Source: Verrucomicrobiota bacterium (GTDB taxonomy: Bacteria > Verrucomicrobiota > Verrucomicrobiia > Opitutales > Opitutaceae). From it: a stretch of 64,000 bases of DNA. The notes below the pieces were generated by a model, which had not been told where the DNA came from, searched no databases, and was given only the letters and a program-made list of their open reading frames with translations. Location: contig JAEWBF010000099.1 of NCBI GenBank assembly GCA_023391285.1, positions 1 through 64,000 on the forward strand, given 5' to 3'. Below, piece after piece: positions 26,977 through 35,004 of the stretch; the first letter of the stretch is position 1; each line of letters starts with the position of its first letter. Position numbers and translations under genes: made by a program.

Positions 26977-28254
26977 ATGACCCTTTCTTCGCCCGCTTCG
27001 CCGCATCCTTGGCGCTGGATCCCCACGCTCTATTTCGCGCAAGGTATCCCCTACGTCGCCGCGATGACGCTCTCGGTGGTGCTCTACAAGAACCTGGAAA
27101 TCTCCAACACCGACATCGCGCTCTACACCAGTTGGCTCTACCTGCCGTGGGTCATCAAACCGTTGTGGTCCCCGCTCGTTGAACTCTACCGCACGAAACG
27201 TTTCTGGATCGTCGGCCTGCAATTCGTTCTCGGGATCGCGCTCGCCCTCGTCGCGTTCCTGCTGCCCGGTCCGTTCTTCTTCCAAGCCACCCTCGCGATC
27301 TTCTGGCTCATCGCTTTCAGCTCCGCCACGCACGACATCGCCGCCGACGGTTTCTACCTGCTCGCGCTGCCCACGCATCAGCAAGCCGCCTTCGTCGGCG
27401 TGCGCAGCACCTTCTACCGGCTCGCCATGATCTCCGGCCAGGGCGGGCTCGTCTGGCTCGCGGGATTACTCCACAAAAAAACCGGCAACGTCATCCACGC
27501 GTGGATGTGGGTGTTCGGCCTCGCCTCCGCCTTTTTCCTCATCGTCGCTGCCTATCACGCCTGGTCACTGCCTCGACCGCCCAACGACGTCGCGCAGAAA
27601 CACCCCTCTCACTTCGCCGCCGGTTATTTCGCCGTCTTCGCCGCATTCTTCCGAAAAAAAGGCATCATCGCCGGTCTCGCTTTTCTGCTGCTCTACCGTT
27701 TCGCCGAGGCGCAACTCCTGAAACTCGTCGTCCCGTTTCTGCTCGATGGACGCGAAAGCGGCGGACTCGGGCTCAGCACGCAACAGGTCGGCCTTCTCTA
27801 CGGCACGATCGGGGTCATCGCCCTGACGCTCGGCGGCATCCTCGGCGGACTCGCCATCGCCCGCTTCGGTCTGCGCCGCATGCTCTGGCCGATGGCCGCG
27901 CTCATCTCCGTGCCGAACGCTGTATTCGTTTTTCTAGCACTGGGTCAGCCCGCGAGCGCCCCAATCGTCGCCGCCGCCCTCGCCGCGGAACAGTTCGGCT
28001 ACGGCTTCGGCTTCACCGCCTACATGCTCTACATGATGCTCCTCGCCGAAGGCCCGCATCGCACCGCGCACTACGCCCTCTGCACCGGCTTCATGGCCCT
28101 CGGAATGATGCTGCCCGGCATGGCCGCAGGTTGGCTCCAAGAACAACTCGGTTACTTGAATTTCTTCATCTGGATCTGCGTCGCCACAATTCCCACCTTC
28201 GCTGCGACGGCCTTGATCAAAGTCGACCCCGCGTATGGGCGGAAATCCCAGTAG
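26977..28254 (+). CDS. AmpG-like MFS permease
   Basis: This 425-residue protein has about twelve membrane helices and the PAT/AmpG subfamily pattern. Examples are WIPTLYFAQGIPYVAAMTLS, YTSWLYLPWVIKPLWSPLVE, SSATHDIAADGFYL and LLYRFAEAQLLKLVVPFLLD. AmpG imports muropeptides (N-acetylglucosaminyl-anhydro-muropeptides) for cell-wall recycling; other PAT members move acetyl-CoA or siderophores. The convergent neighbour is an amidase of the kind that acts on muropeptides, which supports a wall-recycling role. Its stop TAG lies in a GTAG head of a REP-like element. Confidence 0.78.
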   Translation: MTLSSPASPHPWRWIPTLYFAQGIPYVAAMTLSVVLYKNLEISNTDIALYTSWLYLPWVIKPLWSPLVELYRTKRFWIVGLQFVLGIALALVAFLLPGPFFFQATLAIFWLIAFSSATHDIAADGFYLLALPTHQQAAFVGVRSTFYRLAMISGQGGLVWLAGLLHKKTGNVIHAWMWVFGLASAFFLIVAAYHAWSLPRPPNDVAQKHPSHFAAGYFAVFAAFFRKKGIIAGLAFLLLYRFAEAQLLKLVVPFLLDGRESGGLGLSTQQVGLLYGTIGVIALTLGGILGGLAIARFGLRRMLWPMAALISVPNAVFVFLALGQPASAPIVAAALAAEQFGYGFGFTAYMLYMMLLAEGPHRTAHYALCTGFMALGMMLPGMAAGWLQEQLGYLNFFIWICVATIPTFAATALIKVDPAYGRKSQ

Positions 28255-28309
28255 GTCGGTCTCGTCGCGTTACCTCGCAACCACGTGGCGCGGCAAGCGC
28301 GCCACCTAC
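28251..28309. repeat. Facing REP-like pair between convergent stop codons
   Basis: The right element on the minus strand reads GTAG-GTGGCGCG-CTTGC-CGCGCCAC (28285-28309), with perfect 8-bp arms. The left one begins GTAGGTCGGTCTCGTCGCG (28251 on) and looks like a decayed copy of the same family as 37144-37168. The two GTAG heads contain the TAG stop codons of the AmpG-like gene and of the amidase gene. Confidence 0.7.
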
Positions 28310-29247
28310 CTCGTCGTCATCAACCGCCGCACGTCCTCGATAAACCGCTTCCACTGAAACGCCGGCCCGGGATCCACTTTGTTTTCCTGTATGTGATAGT
28401 GCCCCAAAATCCCGCGATACCGCTCGAGCTCCTTCTCCGGCAGCTTGCGCATCAGCGGTTCGCCTTCCGCATCGCGCGGGACGTCACCGCGCAACCGCGG
28501 AAAGATCTCCACCAGCGCCGCCGTTAGCTTCACCAGCGCCGCGTATTGCTCGGGCGTCAGATCGTATTGCACCAAGTTTTGTCCGTGAACGGTCCCACTC
28601 ACTCGTTCCGCCTGCGCGGGCCGACCGACAAAATTTGGCGTGAGAATCCCGGTATTCTTGATCCCCGCCGGCACGTTCAACACCACTGGCCCCGTCGCTC
28701 CGTCTTCTCGCCGATACCATCGCTCGAGCGGCTGCGCCGCATTCGGCGGATACGCGCCGATGTTCGCGATCTCGATGCCGATCGACCGATCGTTCGACGT
28801 CGTCGCGTGCAACGCCCGCTCTTGCAAATCGATCGTCTGATAAATCGTCCCATCCACATCGAGAAGGAAGTGCACGCTCAATCCGCGCGCGTGCAGCACC
28901 TCGAAACAGATCTTGCTCAATCCGCACACGTCGTAATGCAGCACGAACTGATCAACGACTTTCCCGAGCCGCCGCACCGTCCATGCCGGCGTCTCATCGC
29001 GCGGACGCTTCGCAGCGCGCAACGACGTCGGTCGCGGCACCATCCGCCGGCCTTCGGGGTAACCATTGTAACCACCCGGCTCCTGCCACGTGACCACCCG
29101 CGTGCCCGTGTGAAACCGCTGCCCCGCCACGATGATCTCGTCGCCCGCGATCGCCCGCGGCGAATACGATCGGCAACCCGCTCCCAGCAGCGACAGCCCA
29201 CCTATCACCGCCCACAACCAACCTTGTTTCCAGAACAGCGACCTCAC
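28306..29247 (-). CDS. Lipoprotein N-acetylmuramoyl-L-alanine amidase
   Basis: This 313-residue protein begins with a lipoprotein signal (WLWAVIGGLSLLGAGC, lipobox cysteine 25) and has an Amidase_2 domain from about 95 on. Amidase_2 zinc enzymes cut the bond between muramic acid and L-alanine of peptidoglycan. Visible family motifs are QFVLHYDVCG, VHFLLDVDGTIYQTIDL, ALHATTSNDRSIGIEIAN and the ending GHYHIQENKVDPGPAFQW. I chose the GTG at 29247, which has an upstream GGAG; a TTG at 29286 would add 13 residues. Convergence with an AmpG-like permease suggests work on muropeptides. It could instead degrade the wall of other cells. Confidence 0.85.
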   Translation of the reverse strand: MRSLFWKQGWLWAVIGGLSLLGAGCRSYSPRAIAGDEIIVAGQRFHTGTRVVTWQEPGGYNGYPEGRRMVPRPTSLRAAKRPRDETPAWTVRRLGKVVDQFVLHYDVCGLSKICFEVLHARGLSVHFLLDVDGTIYQTIDLQERALHATTSNDRSIGIEIANIGAYPPNAAQPLERWYRREDGATGPVVLNVPAGIKNTGILTPNFVGRPAQAERVSGTVHGQNLVQYDLTPEQYAALVKLTAALVEIFPRLRGDVPRDAEGEPLMRKLPEKELERYRGILGHYHIQENKVDPGPAFQWKRFIEDVRRLMTTR

Positions 29248-29286
29248 CCACCCCTTCTCCCACGCCGCTCTACTCGCCGCCAGCAA

Positions 29287-29340
29287 TTGCTGTTTGAAGT
29301 TTGAACCTTCCCTGGATCTTGGCGCTTGGTCCTTGGATCT
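29287..29340. repeat. CTTGGATCTT-type intergenic repeat
   Basis: The gap contains GTTTGAAGTTTGAA, then CTGGATCTTGGCGCTTGG and TCCTTGGATCTT. The same words make up the inverted repeat between nuoB and nuoC (41994-42112), so this is a dispersed non-coding repeat. Confidence 0.5.
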
Positions 29341-30705
29341 TTACTTCAGCCCCATCTTCTTCCGCTTCCGATAAAGCGTGGCCTGATCGATGCCCAAAAT
29401 CTCCGCCGCCTCGTTCATGCTCGAGGTCACGTCGAGCACCCGTTTGATGTGCTGCTCCTCCAACGCCTGCAACGTCACCATCGCTCCGGTTTGCAGGGGC
29501 GCATCGCCGATCGCTCCCGGATGACCGCCCCCTTGGCGAATCTCGATCGGCAAATCGCTGAGTCCGATCAGATGCTCCGGCGCCAAAATCACCGCGCGTT
29601 CGATCGTATTGCGCAACTCGCGCAAATTCCCCGGCCAGTTGTAGCGACGAATGCATTCCGCCGCTTCGTCCGTGAAGCCTTCCACCTTCCGCCCAAACTG
29701 CACCGCGCAGTGCTTCACGTAATGCTCCGCAAACCGCAGCACATCCTTCGGTCGCGCGCGCAACGGCGGCATCTCCACCGTGATCACGTTCAGCCGATAA
29801 TAAAGATCCTCGCGAAACGCACCCTCGGCCACGCGCTTCTTCAAATCACGATTCGTCGCCGCCACGATCCGCACGTCGCTGCGACGCGTCACCGTCTCGC
29901 CGAGCCGCTCATATTCTTTCTCCTGCAACAACCGCAGCAGCTTCGGCTGAATCTCCAGCGGCAAATCGCCGATCTCATCGAGAAACAAGGTGCCGCCTTC
30001 CGCCGCCTTCACCTTGCCCCAATGATCGCGCATCGCCCCGGTAAACGAGCCGCGCACATGCCCGAAGAGCTGGCTTTCCAACAACTCCTTCGACAACGCC
30101 GGGCAGCTCACGGTCACGAAAGGCCGGTCGGCGATATGACTCTGCGCATGCAGCGCGCGCGCCGCCACGCTCTTCCCCGTGCCGCTTTCGCCCAAAATCA
30201 AAACCGACGCCGTGCTCTTCGCCGCGCGGTGCAACACATCCATCACCGCGCGCATCACCGGCGTTTCAAAATCGATCAGCGGATCGGGGCTCTGCGACTG
30301 CACCTCCTTCACCTGCTCCTCGAGCCGCTCGATCTTCTGCCCCATTTCATTGATCCGACGCAGACGCGCCAGCACCGCATGAAACTGATCGCGCGTGAAG
30401 GGCTTTTCCAGGAAGTCGACCGCGCCATGGTGCAGCGCCTGCACCGCCGTCTTCACCGTGCCCTGCGCCGAAAACATCACCACCGGCAAATTCGGCCGAA
30501 GCTTGATCAACTGCGGCAGCAACTGCAGCCCGTTCTGCCGGCCGAGGTGCAAGTCGAGCAACACCGCATCGAACTTGTCTTCCTTCACCCGCTCGATCGC
30601 CACGTCTCCATTCGACGCGCTCGTCGCAAAATGCCCCTCCTCTTCGATCAGCAGGCAGGTCGCCTCGCGGAAAATCTGATCATCATCAACGACGAGGAAG
30701 TCCAT
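29341..30705 (-). CDS. NtrC-family sigma-54 response regulator
   Basis: This 454-residue protein has three domains. The receiver (1-120) has D51 and the K101-P pair. The AAA+ sigma-54 interaction domain has Walker A GESGTGKS at 172-179, the sigma-54 contact loop GSFTGA at 219-224 (alanine changed to serine), Walker B FLDEIGD at 241-247 and arginine fingers near EDLYYRLNV. A Fis-type helix-turn-helix closes it (EAAEILGIDQATLYRKRKKM). It would activate sigma-54 promoters after phosphorylation. It lies 6 bases downstream of the kinase gene and is clearly its partner. Target genes cannot be named from this window. Confidence 0.95.
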   Translation of the reverse strand: MDFLVVDDDQIFREATCLLIEEEGHFATSASNGDVAIERVKEDKFDAVLLDLHLGRQNGLQLLPQLIKLRPNLPVVMFSAQGTVKTAVQALHHGAVDFLEKPFTRDQFHAVLARLRRINEMGQKIERLEEQVKEVQSQSPDPLIDFETPVMRAVMDVLHRAAKSTASVLILGESGTGKSVAARALHAQSHIADRPFVTVSCPALSKELLESQLFGHVRGSFTGAMRDHWGKVKAAEGGTLFLDEIGDLPLEIQPKLLRLLQEKEYERLGETVTRRSDVRIVAATNRDLKKRVAEGAFREDLYYRLNVITVEMPPLRARPKDVLRFAEHYVKHCAVQFGRKVEGFTDEAAECIRRYNWPGNLRELRNTIERAVILAPEHLIGLSDLPIEIRQGGGHPGAIGDAPLQTGAMVTLQALEEQHIKRVLDVTSSMNEAAEILGIDQATLYRKRKKMGLK

Positions 30706-30711
30706 GGCGCA

Positions 30712-31824
30712 TCAGCTCGTGCCGTTCGCACGCGCGAAGTTGAGGATGAACGTCGCTCCCTGGCCGGCCACGCTTTCGAGGTTCAATTCCCCGCGCATGT
30801 CCTGCACCAACTTCTTCACAATACTCAAACCCAAGCCCGTTGACGGCTCTCCCCCCGTCGGCCGCGCACTCAGCCGGCGATAACGACGAAAGATCTGCTG
30901 CTTGTCGTTTTCCGTGAACCCCGGCCCTTCGTCGATCACGCGACATTCGCCGCGATCATTCGCCGCTTCGCCCACCACCAAGCGCACGCTTTTGCCCGGC
31001 GGAGAAAACTTCAACGCATTCGAAACCAAATTATCCAACACCTGCTCGAGCGCCGCGCGATCCGCATCCACGAGCACGCCTTCCGCCACCTGCTCGAGCG
31101 CGAGCTGGATGTCCTTGCGGCTCGCATGCTCCGCATGCCGCTGCACCACCGCGCTCGCCACATCATGCAGATAAACCGGCTGAAACTTCATCGGCCGCCC
31201 GTGATCGACTTCCGAGTTCGCCAGAAACTCCTTCACAAACGAAAGCATCTGATCCGTCGCCCGCAGGATGTTTGTCGCCATCCGCTGAAAGCGCGTGTCG
31301 TTGATCGACTTCGCCTTCTCGTGCAACAGCTGCACGCTCATCAGCATCCCGCCCAAGTGATTCTTCAAGTCGTGCGCGAGAATGCCGAGCAGCTCGTCCT
31401 TGTCCTCCGCCAGCTGCCGCAACCGATCCCGCGCCGTCTTCAACGCCAGATGGGTGCGCACACGCGACAACAGCTCGGCCGCATTGAAAGGCTTCGTCAC
31501 ATAATCCACGCCGCCACTTTCAAGCGCGCGCACGATCAGCGATTTGTCGTCAGCCGCCGACAGAAAGATGATCGGAATATCGATCCAAGCCACATTGGCC
31601 CGAATGCGTCGGCACACTTCGAAACCGTCCAGTCCTGGCATCAACACATCGAGCAGAATCAAATCGACCTGCCGCTCTTCGAGACGGCGCAACGCTTGTT
31701 CGCCATCGAGTGCCGGCACGATCTCGAAGCCCAGATGCCCGAGCATGTCGCCAAGCACACGAAGATTGGTCTCCTGGTCGTCGACGACCAAGATGCGAGC
31801 GGTGGACAATTCGCGGTGAGGCAC
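30712..31824 (-). CDS. Cytoplasmic receiver-histidine kinase hybrid
   Basis: This 370-residue protein has no membrane helix. An N-terminal receiver (phosphorylation site D59 in LILLDVLMPGLDG, lysine in YVTKPFN) is followed by a HisKA domain with H151 in GILAHDLKNHLGG and an HATPase domain (NLVSNALKFSPPG, DEGPGF, TGLGLSIVKKLV). It probably receives phosphate on the N-terminal domain and controls the NtrC-type partner encoded 6 bases downstream. The start is GTG at 31824; no upstream ATG is in frame nearby. Confidence 0.93.
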   Translation of the reverse strand: MPHRELSTARILVVDDQETNLRVLGDMLGHLGFEIVPALDGEQALRRLEERQVDLILLDVLMPGLDGFEVCRRIRANVAWIDIPIIFLSAADDKSLIVRALESGGVDYVTKPFNAAELLSRVRTHLALKTARDRLRQLAEDKDELLGILAHDLKNHLGGMLMSVQLLHEKAKSINDTRFQRMATNILRATDQMLSFVKEFLANSEVDHGRPMKFQPVYLHDVASAVVQRHAEHASRKDIQLALEQVAEGVLVDADRAALEQVLDNLVSNALKFSPPGKSVRLVVGEAANDRGECRVIDEGPGFTENDKQQIFRRYRRLSARPTGGEPSTGLGLSIVKKLVQDMRGELNLESVAGQGATFILNFARANGTS

Positions 31825-32107
31825 GGTTAGAAGCAGAAAGAAGAGACCGATGTTGCGAAAACCTCGCGCGCGTTGCGGAGAGAATAACCGGGTAACTCAG
31901 CCGACTCTGACGCTTGATCGTGCAACACGCAAAGAGGGTAAGTCATGGGGCACAGGCCCGACCCCGACCGCGTCAACTTGTTCATCATTCCGCGTGCAAA
32001 ATGCGAAATCCTGCCGAATAGCAAAGTTTATGCGCACGATATCGTAGCGGAACGCCGCCTGCCCCCGACCCGCCGGGTCAGCATTTCGATCCCGCCTGTC
32101 CGAAAAC
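31825..32107. other. Intergenic region upstream of the kinase operon
   Basis: About 280 bases lie between the kinase start and the 3' end of the small gene at 32122. They should contain the kinase/regulator promoter. I find no obvious sigma-54 or sigma-70 site, small gene or RNA. Confidence 0.35.
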
Positions 32108-32133
32108 CAGATGCGGCGCCCTTACCGCATCTG
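32104..32133 (-). terminator. Hairpin at the 3' end of the 32122 gene
   Basis: CAGATGCGG and CCGCATCTG form a perfect 9-bp stem with an 8-base loop. It overlaps the stop codon of the gene at 32122-32619 and is followed on the minus strand by GTTTTC. The T-run is short, so this is a possible intrinsic terminator. Confidence 0.5.
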
Positions 32134-32619
32134 CAAAGGATCGATCATCCAAAGCTGCTTCTCCACCGCGCGCATCGACCCATAAAGCACGTTCGCCGTA
32201 GCGGAGTCCGTCGCACGCTGCGCCTCGCGAAACGCCCGCACCAACGCCCGACCGGAATTTCGGCACGCCTTGATGCACATTTTGAGCGAACGCTTGGAAG
32301 CCTGTTTCAGCGCCCGCGCGTTCGAACCCGCGGCGAGCGAGGACCGCACCACAAACGGCGCCCGCGAATCCACTCGTTCAGGGCACGCGCAGTCCAACTC
32401 AGCCAGCCTGCGCACAATTCCGCCCCGCGCTTCCGTCAAAAGCGAAAGCAGCTTTTCGGTGTGATCGCGGTGCGGCGTGCCCGCCGCGAGATCGGCGCGC
32501 AACGAGTCCTCCCACGCACCGAGCTGATCGTGCGCTGCAAACAATTGCCGGATCACCCGATCCTGACGACGTCCAGAGAAACGCGAACTCACGCCACAAC
32601 TCTTCTCGGACGCGTTCAA
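32122..32619 (-). CDS. Predicted four-helix, Dps/ferritin-like hypothetical protein
   Basis: This ~165-residue protein is predicted all-helical. A C-terminal stretch (LYGSMRAVEKQLWMID) resembles the last helix of ferritin-like or Dps-like bundles, and FAAHDQLGAWEDSLRADL fits a first helix. I cannot confirm metal ligands, so the family is uncertain. It is translationally coupled: its TTG start overlaps the upstream stop codon as TTGA, with GAGG about 11 bases before it. The upstream partner is a possible stress protein. There are four cysteines, two of them close together (DCACPE). Confidence 0.55.
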   Translation of the reverse strand: MNASEKSCGVSSRFSGRRQDRVIRQLFAAHDQLGAWEDSLRADLAAGTPHRDHTEKLLSLLTEARGGIVRRLAELDCACPERVDSRAPFVVRSSLAAGSNARALKQASKRSLKMCIKACRNSGRALVRAFREAQRATDSATANVLYGSMRAVEKQLWMIDPLQMR

Positions 32620-33116
32620 GCCGCCACCAACCTCGACGCCTGCGCGGGCGCCGCCGGAGCCTGCGCCACCGCAGCCAGCAGTTCCGCACCCGCCGGACTC
32701 GAGATGTTCTCGACCCCGACGTGTTGAAACACATGCCACGCGATCGACGCCTGCGTCTCATTCCGCGCATGCACACACAGCACGATGCGATCGCCCTCCA
32801 CCTTCTCGAGAATGCGCTTCGCCTCCGTCGGCGTGAGGTTCAACACCTCGAGTTCGCGCCCAAACTTCGGCGAACGGATATTCGAGTAGCTCTTGAAAAA
32901 GCGGCCCAGCAAACCTGCGGCCGCCACCTCGCTGGACGAGCCAAAGGGAACGTCCTGAAAATTCTTCAACCAGCAACACACCGCGTTCGGCGCGCGTCGG
33001 CGCGGAAAGACCGCGGAAATCTTGTCCGCAGGAATCCCCGCGCGAATCAAGCGGACCAGTGCAATGTCAGCCTGCAGCCGGGAGAGCGCCTCTGCAAAAA
33101 CAGGAATCAGTGCCAT
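32616..33116 (-). CDS. Hypothetical protein, possibly YflT/stress-protein-like
   Basis: This 166-residue soluble protein starts MALIPVFAEALSRL. Its central part has AAAGLLGRFFKSYSN and a later strand-helix segment DRIVLCVHARNETQASIAW. This layout resembles small stress proteins with a 'general stress YflT-like' fold, but I do not recognise the family with confidence. It is the first gene of a two-gene unit with the helical protein that follows through a TTGA overlap. The ATG at 33116 is chosen over an upstream start that would add 45 unlikely residues. Confidence 0.55.
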   Translation of the reverse strand: MALIPVFAEALSRLQADIALVRLIRAGIPADKISAVFPRRRAPNAVCCWLKNFQDVPFGSSSEVAAAGLLGRFFKSYSNIRSPKFGRELEVLNLTPTEAKRILEKVEGDRIVLCVHARNETQASIAWHVFQHVGVENISSPAGAELLAAVAQAPAAPAQASRLVAA

Positions 33117-33506
33117 GGGAATTAAGAAGTGAGTGGTTGGGCCAAACCGCCGACGAAGATTATCGCACAGCATGAAAGTTGGCTGGCACCGCTTATAGCT
33201 AGCACCGGGCCAGTTGACCGCTCTGACATTAAATCGCTGATCAATGCGCACTTAAACTTTTTCGCTGGATCGCTTGACCGCCGCGTCCGCTGCATTTTGC
33301 GCACCCGGGGAATTCCCGGCATGCAGTCTGCACGCGCACGCGCCGTCCTTCCGCCGCTTGCTCGCGATCAAGATGCGATTCCGCGAATTGCGTTGCCCGG
33401 CCTTCCCCGCCCGCCAACCGTCCGCTTCCGCGCGGACGTATATCACCGCCGCCGCCTCGCCCATCCGACCACGCGGCCAAGCCGCCTCACGCCGACTTTT
33501 CCCGCC
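33117..33506. other. Divergent intergenic region without a gene
   Basis: About 390 bases separate the minus-strand pair from the RelE-like gene. The minus strand has GATAAT near 33160 and TATAAG near 33195, possible -10 elements without convincing -35 partners. I see no small gene or RNA. A near match to a sigma-54 site was rejected for wrong spacing. Confidence 0.4.
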
Positions 33507-33857
33507 ATGTATCAGGTCACCTTCTCCGAACAAAGCATGCGCGAGCTCAACCGCCTCGATAAGCTCGCCCAACTCGACGTCATCGGCCCGATCACCAGCC
33601 TCAAACCCGCCGACCTCGCCCACCCGCGCGAACCGCTCGGCCGTTTCACCCGTCGCGATCGCCAATACTACCGGTTGCGCGCCGGCGACTACCGACTCTA
33701 TTTCGAGGTGAAGGGCGAAACGCTGCACACGCATTACATCCTTCACCGCAACTCGCTCGAAGATTTCCTGCTGCGCAACAAACTCCCGGTCACCGAACAG
33801 CAGCTCTTCGAACAGGACTCCAAATTCTGGAAATACCTCGAAAGCCTCACGAAATGA
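33507..33857 (+). CDS. RelE/ParE-fold toxin-like protein, no antitoxin
   Basis: This 116-residue protein has the RelE/ParE pattern: MYQVTFSEQSMRELNRL, then REPLGRFTRRDRQYYRLRAGDYRLYFEVKGETLHTHYILHR. Classical members are mRNA interferases or gyrase poisons kept in check by a small partner. No antitoxin gene is adjacent; instead its stop overlaps the pssA start as ATGA, so both are translated together. A C-terminal tail (RNKLPVTEQQLFEQDSKFWKYLESL) exceeds the usual fold. It may have lost toxicity and gained another role. Confidence 0.72.
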   Translation: MYQVTFSEQSMRELNRLDKLAQLDVIGPITSLKPADLAHPREPLGRFTRRDRQYYRLRAGDYRLYFEVKGETLHTHYILHRNSLEDFLLRNKLPVTEQQLFEQDSKFWKYLESLTK

Positions 33858-34714
33858 CGGAGCCCCGCAACGACCTCGAGCAGCGCGAGGATCCTTACAA
33901 CGTCACCAACGCCAGCCGGATCTATTTCCTGCCGAATGCCATGACGGCCGGAAATCTCTTCTGCGGCTTCATGGCCGTCGTGAGTTGCATCCACGCCCGC
34001 CTCGCCGAAACCGCCCTCGATGGCACCTACCTCGAAACCACCGCCGCCGGCCACTACCGCTACGCCGTCTGGGCCATCTTGGGCGCCGCCGCTTTTGACG
34101 CCCTCGACGGCCGCCTCGCCCGCATGGGTGGACGCGAATCGCTCTTCGGCGCCGAATTCGACTCGCTCGCCGACGTCGTCTCCTTCGGCTTCGCGCCCGC
34201 GTTGTTGATGTTCTTTTTCATCCTGTCTCCAACTCAAGGATACCAGGAATTCCGCAACATCGGATGGTTCATCGGCTTCGTCTATCTGCTCTGCGCCGCC
34301 ATCCGCCTCGCGCGCTTCAACGTCATCACGAATCCGCTTCTCCATCGCGGCGCCAAGGATTCGAACAAAGACTTCGTCGGCCTCCCCGTCCCCGCCGCCG
34401 CCGCCACCGTCGCCGCTCTCGTTCTGTTCTTGCTCAAGCTCATCGAAACCGATCGCACCCTGAAAACCGGCGCCCTTGCCCTGCCTTTTCTCATGGCGCT
34501 GATTGCCGTTCTGATGGTGAGCACCGTCCGCTATCCCAGCGGCAAGCAGCTCGACCTCCAAACGCAAACCAAGCTGCGCAACTTCATCCTCTTCCTCGCC
34601 CTCATCGGCGTGATCGTCCTCTTCAAGGAATTCGCCGTCCTCTGCGTGTGCCTCGGCTACATCTTCTACGGCCTCTTCCGCCACTGGCGCCGTCCTCGCG
34701 CCAAAACCGCCTGA
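33854..34714 (+). CDS. pssA: CDP-diacylglycerol--serine O-phosphatidyltransferase
   Basis: This 286-residue membrane protein makes phosphatidylserine, the first step to phosphatidylethanolamine. It has the CDP-alcohol phosphotransferase motif DGRLARMGGRESLFGAEFD-SLAD (D-G-x2-A-R-x8-G-x3-D-x3-D) near residues 79-100 and about eight membrane segments. The ATG overlaps the stop of the RelE-like gene (ATGA), so the pair is coupled. No decarboxylase gene (psd) is next to it. A GGAG-headed palindrome follows the stop codon. Confidence 0.92.
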   Translation: MTEPRNDLEQREDPYNVTNASRIYFLPNAMTAGNLFCGFMAVVSCIHARLAETALDGTYLETTAAGHYRYAVWAILGAAAFDALDGRLARMGGRESLFGAEFDSLADVVSFGFAPALLMFFFILSPTQGYQEFRNIGWFIGFVYLLCAAIRLARFNVITNPLLHRGAKDSNKDFVGLPVPAAAATVAALVLFLLKLIETDRTLKTGALALPFLMALIAVLMVSTVRYPSGKQLDLQTQTKLRNFILFLALIGVIVLFKEFAVLCVCLGYIFYGLFRHWRRPRAKTA

Positions 34715-34729
34715 TCCCTCACCTCACCT

Positions 34730-34754
34730 TGGAGGCGCGGTGCCCCCACCGCGC
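34730..34754 (+). repeat. GGAG-headed REP-like palindrome, copy 1
   Basis: GGAG is followed by GCGCGGTG-CCCC-CACCGCGC, with perfect 8-bp arms. All 25 bases are identical to 42746-42770, which lies inside the nuoC reading frame. This copy is intergenic after pssA. Confidence 0.8.
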
Positions 34755-34899
34755 TTCTTCGCTTTCCGAATTCCGTGTCAGCAACGTGACGATTTCGTTT
34801 CAACAACTCGACGCTGTGAACAACGCCCCACTTGTTGGCCTCGCGAAACAGAGTTTTTCACAACGCCAAATCGCCCATTTTCCGAGGGAAAACCGCCGG

Positions 34900-34926
34900 T
34901 TGCTGGTCTTGTTCGCCGCCTATAAG
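34900..34926 (+). promoter_or_regulatory. Candidate dnaN promoter
   Basis: TTGCTG (34900-34905) and TATAAG (34921-34926) are spaced by 15 bases, about 80 bases before dnaN, in a locally AT-richer stretch. The 15-base spacing is short, so support is weak. Confidence 0.35.
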
Positions 34927-35004
34927 AATACGGCTCTAATTCCTTATTGAACCTACCTTCTTTTATCCTTTGTTAGCTTCCCCAAGAAGGCGCCCACCCC
35001 CTGC

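Noticed and set aside
33184..33200. Sigma-54-like promoter (TGGCAC then TAGCT)
   Set aside because: The GG and GC elements are one base too far apart and the -12 element is TAGCT rather than TTGCT; sigma-54 spacing is strict.
33507..34714. Complete toxin-antitoxin module
   Set aside because: Only the RelE-like gene is present; the coupled neighbour is clearly phosphatidylserine synthase and no small DNA-binding antitoxin is found upstream.
34815..34862. DnaA-box-like sites upstream of dnaN
   Set aside because: TGTGAACAA and TTTTTCACA each match the consensus at only 7 of 9 bases, and two weak sites do not make an origin.
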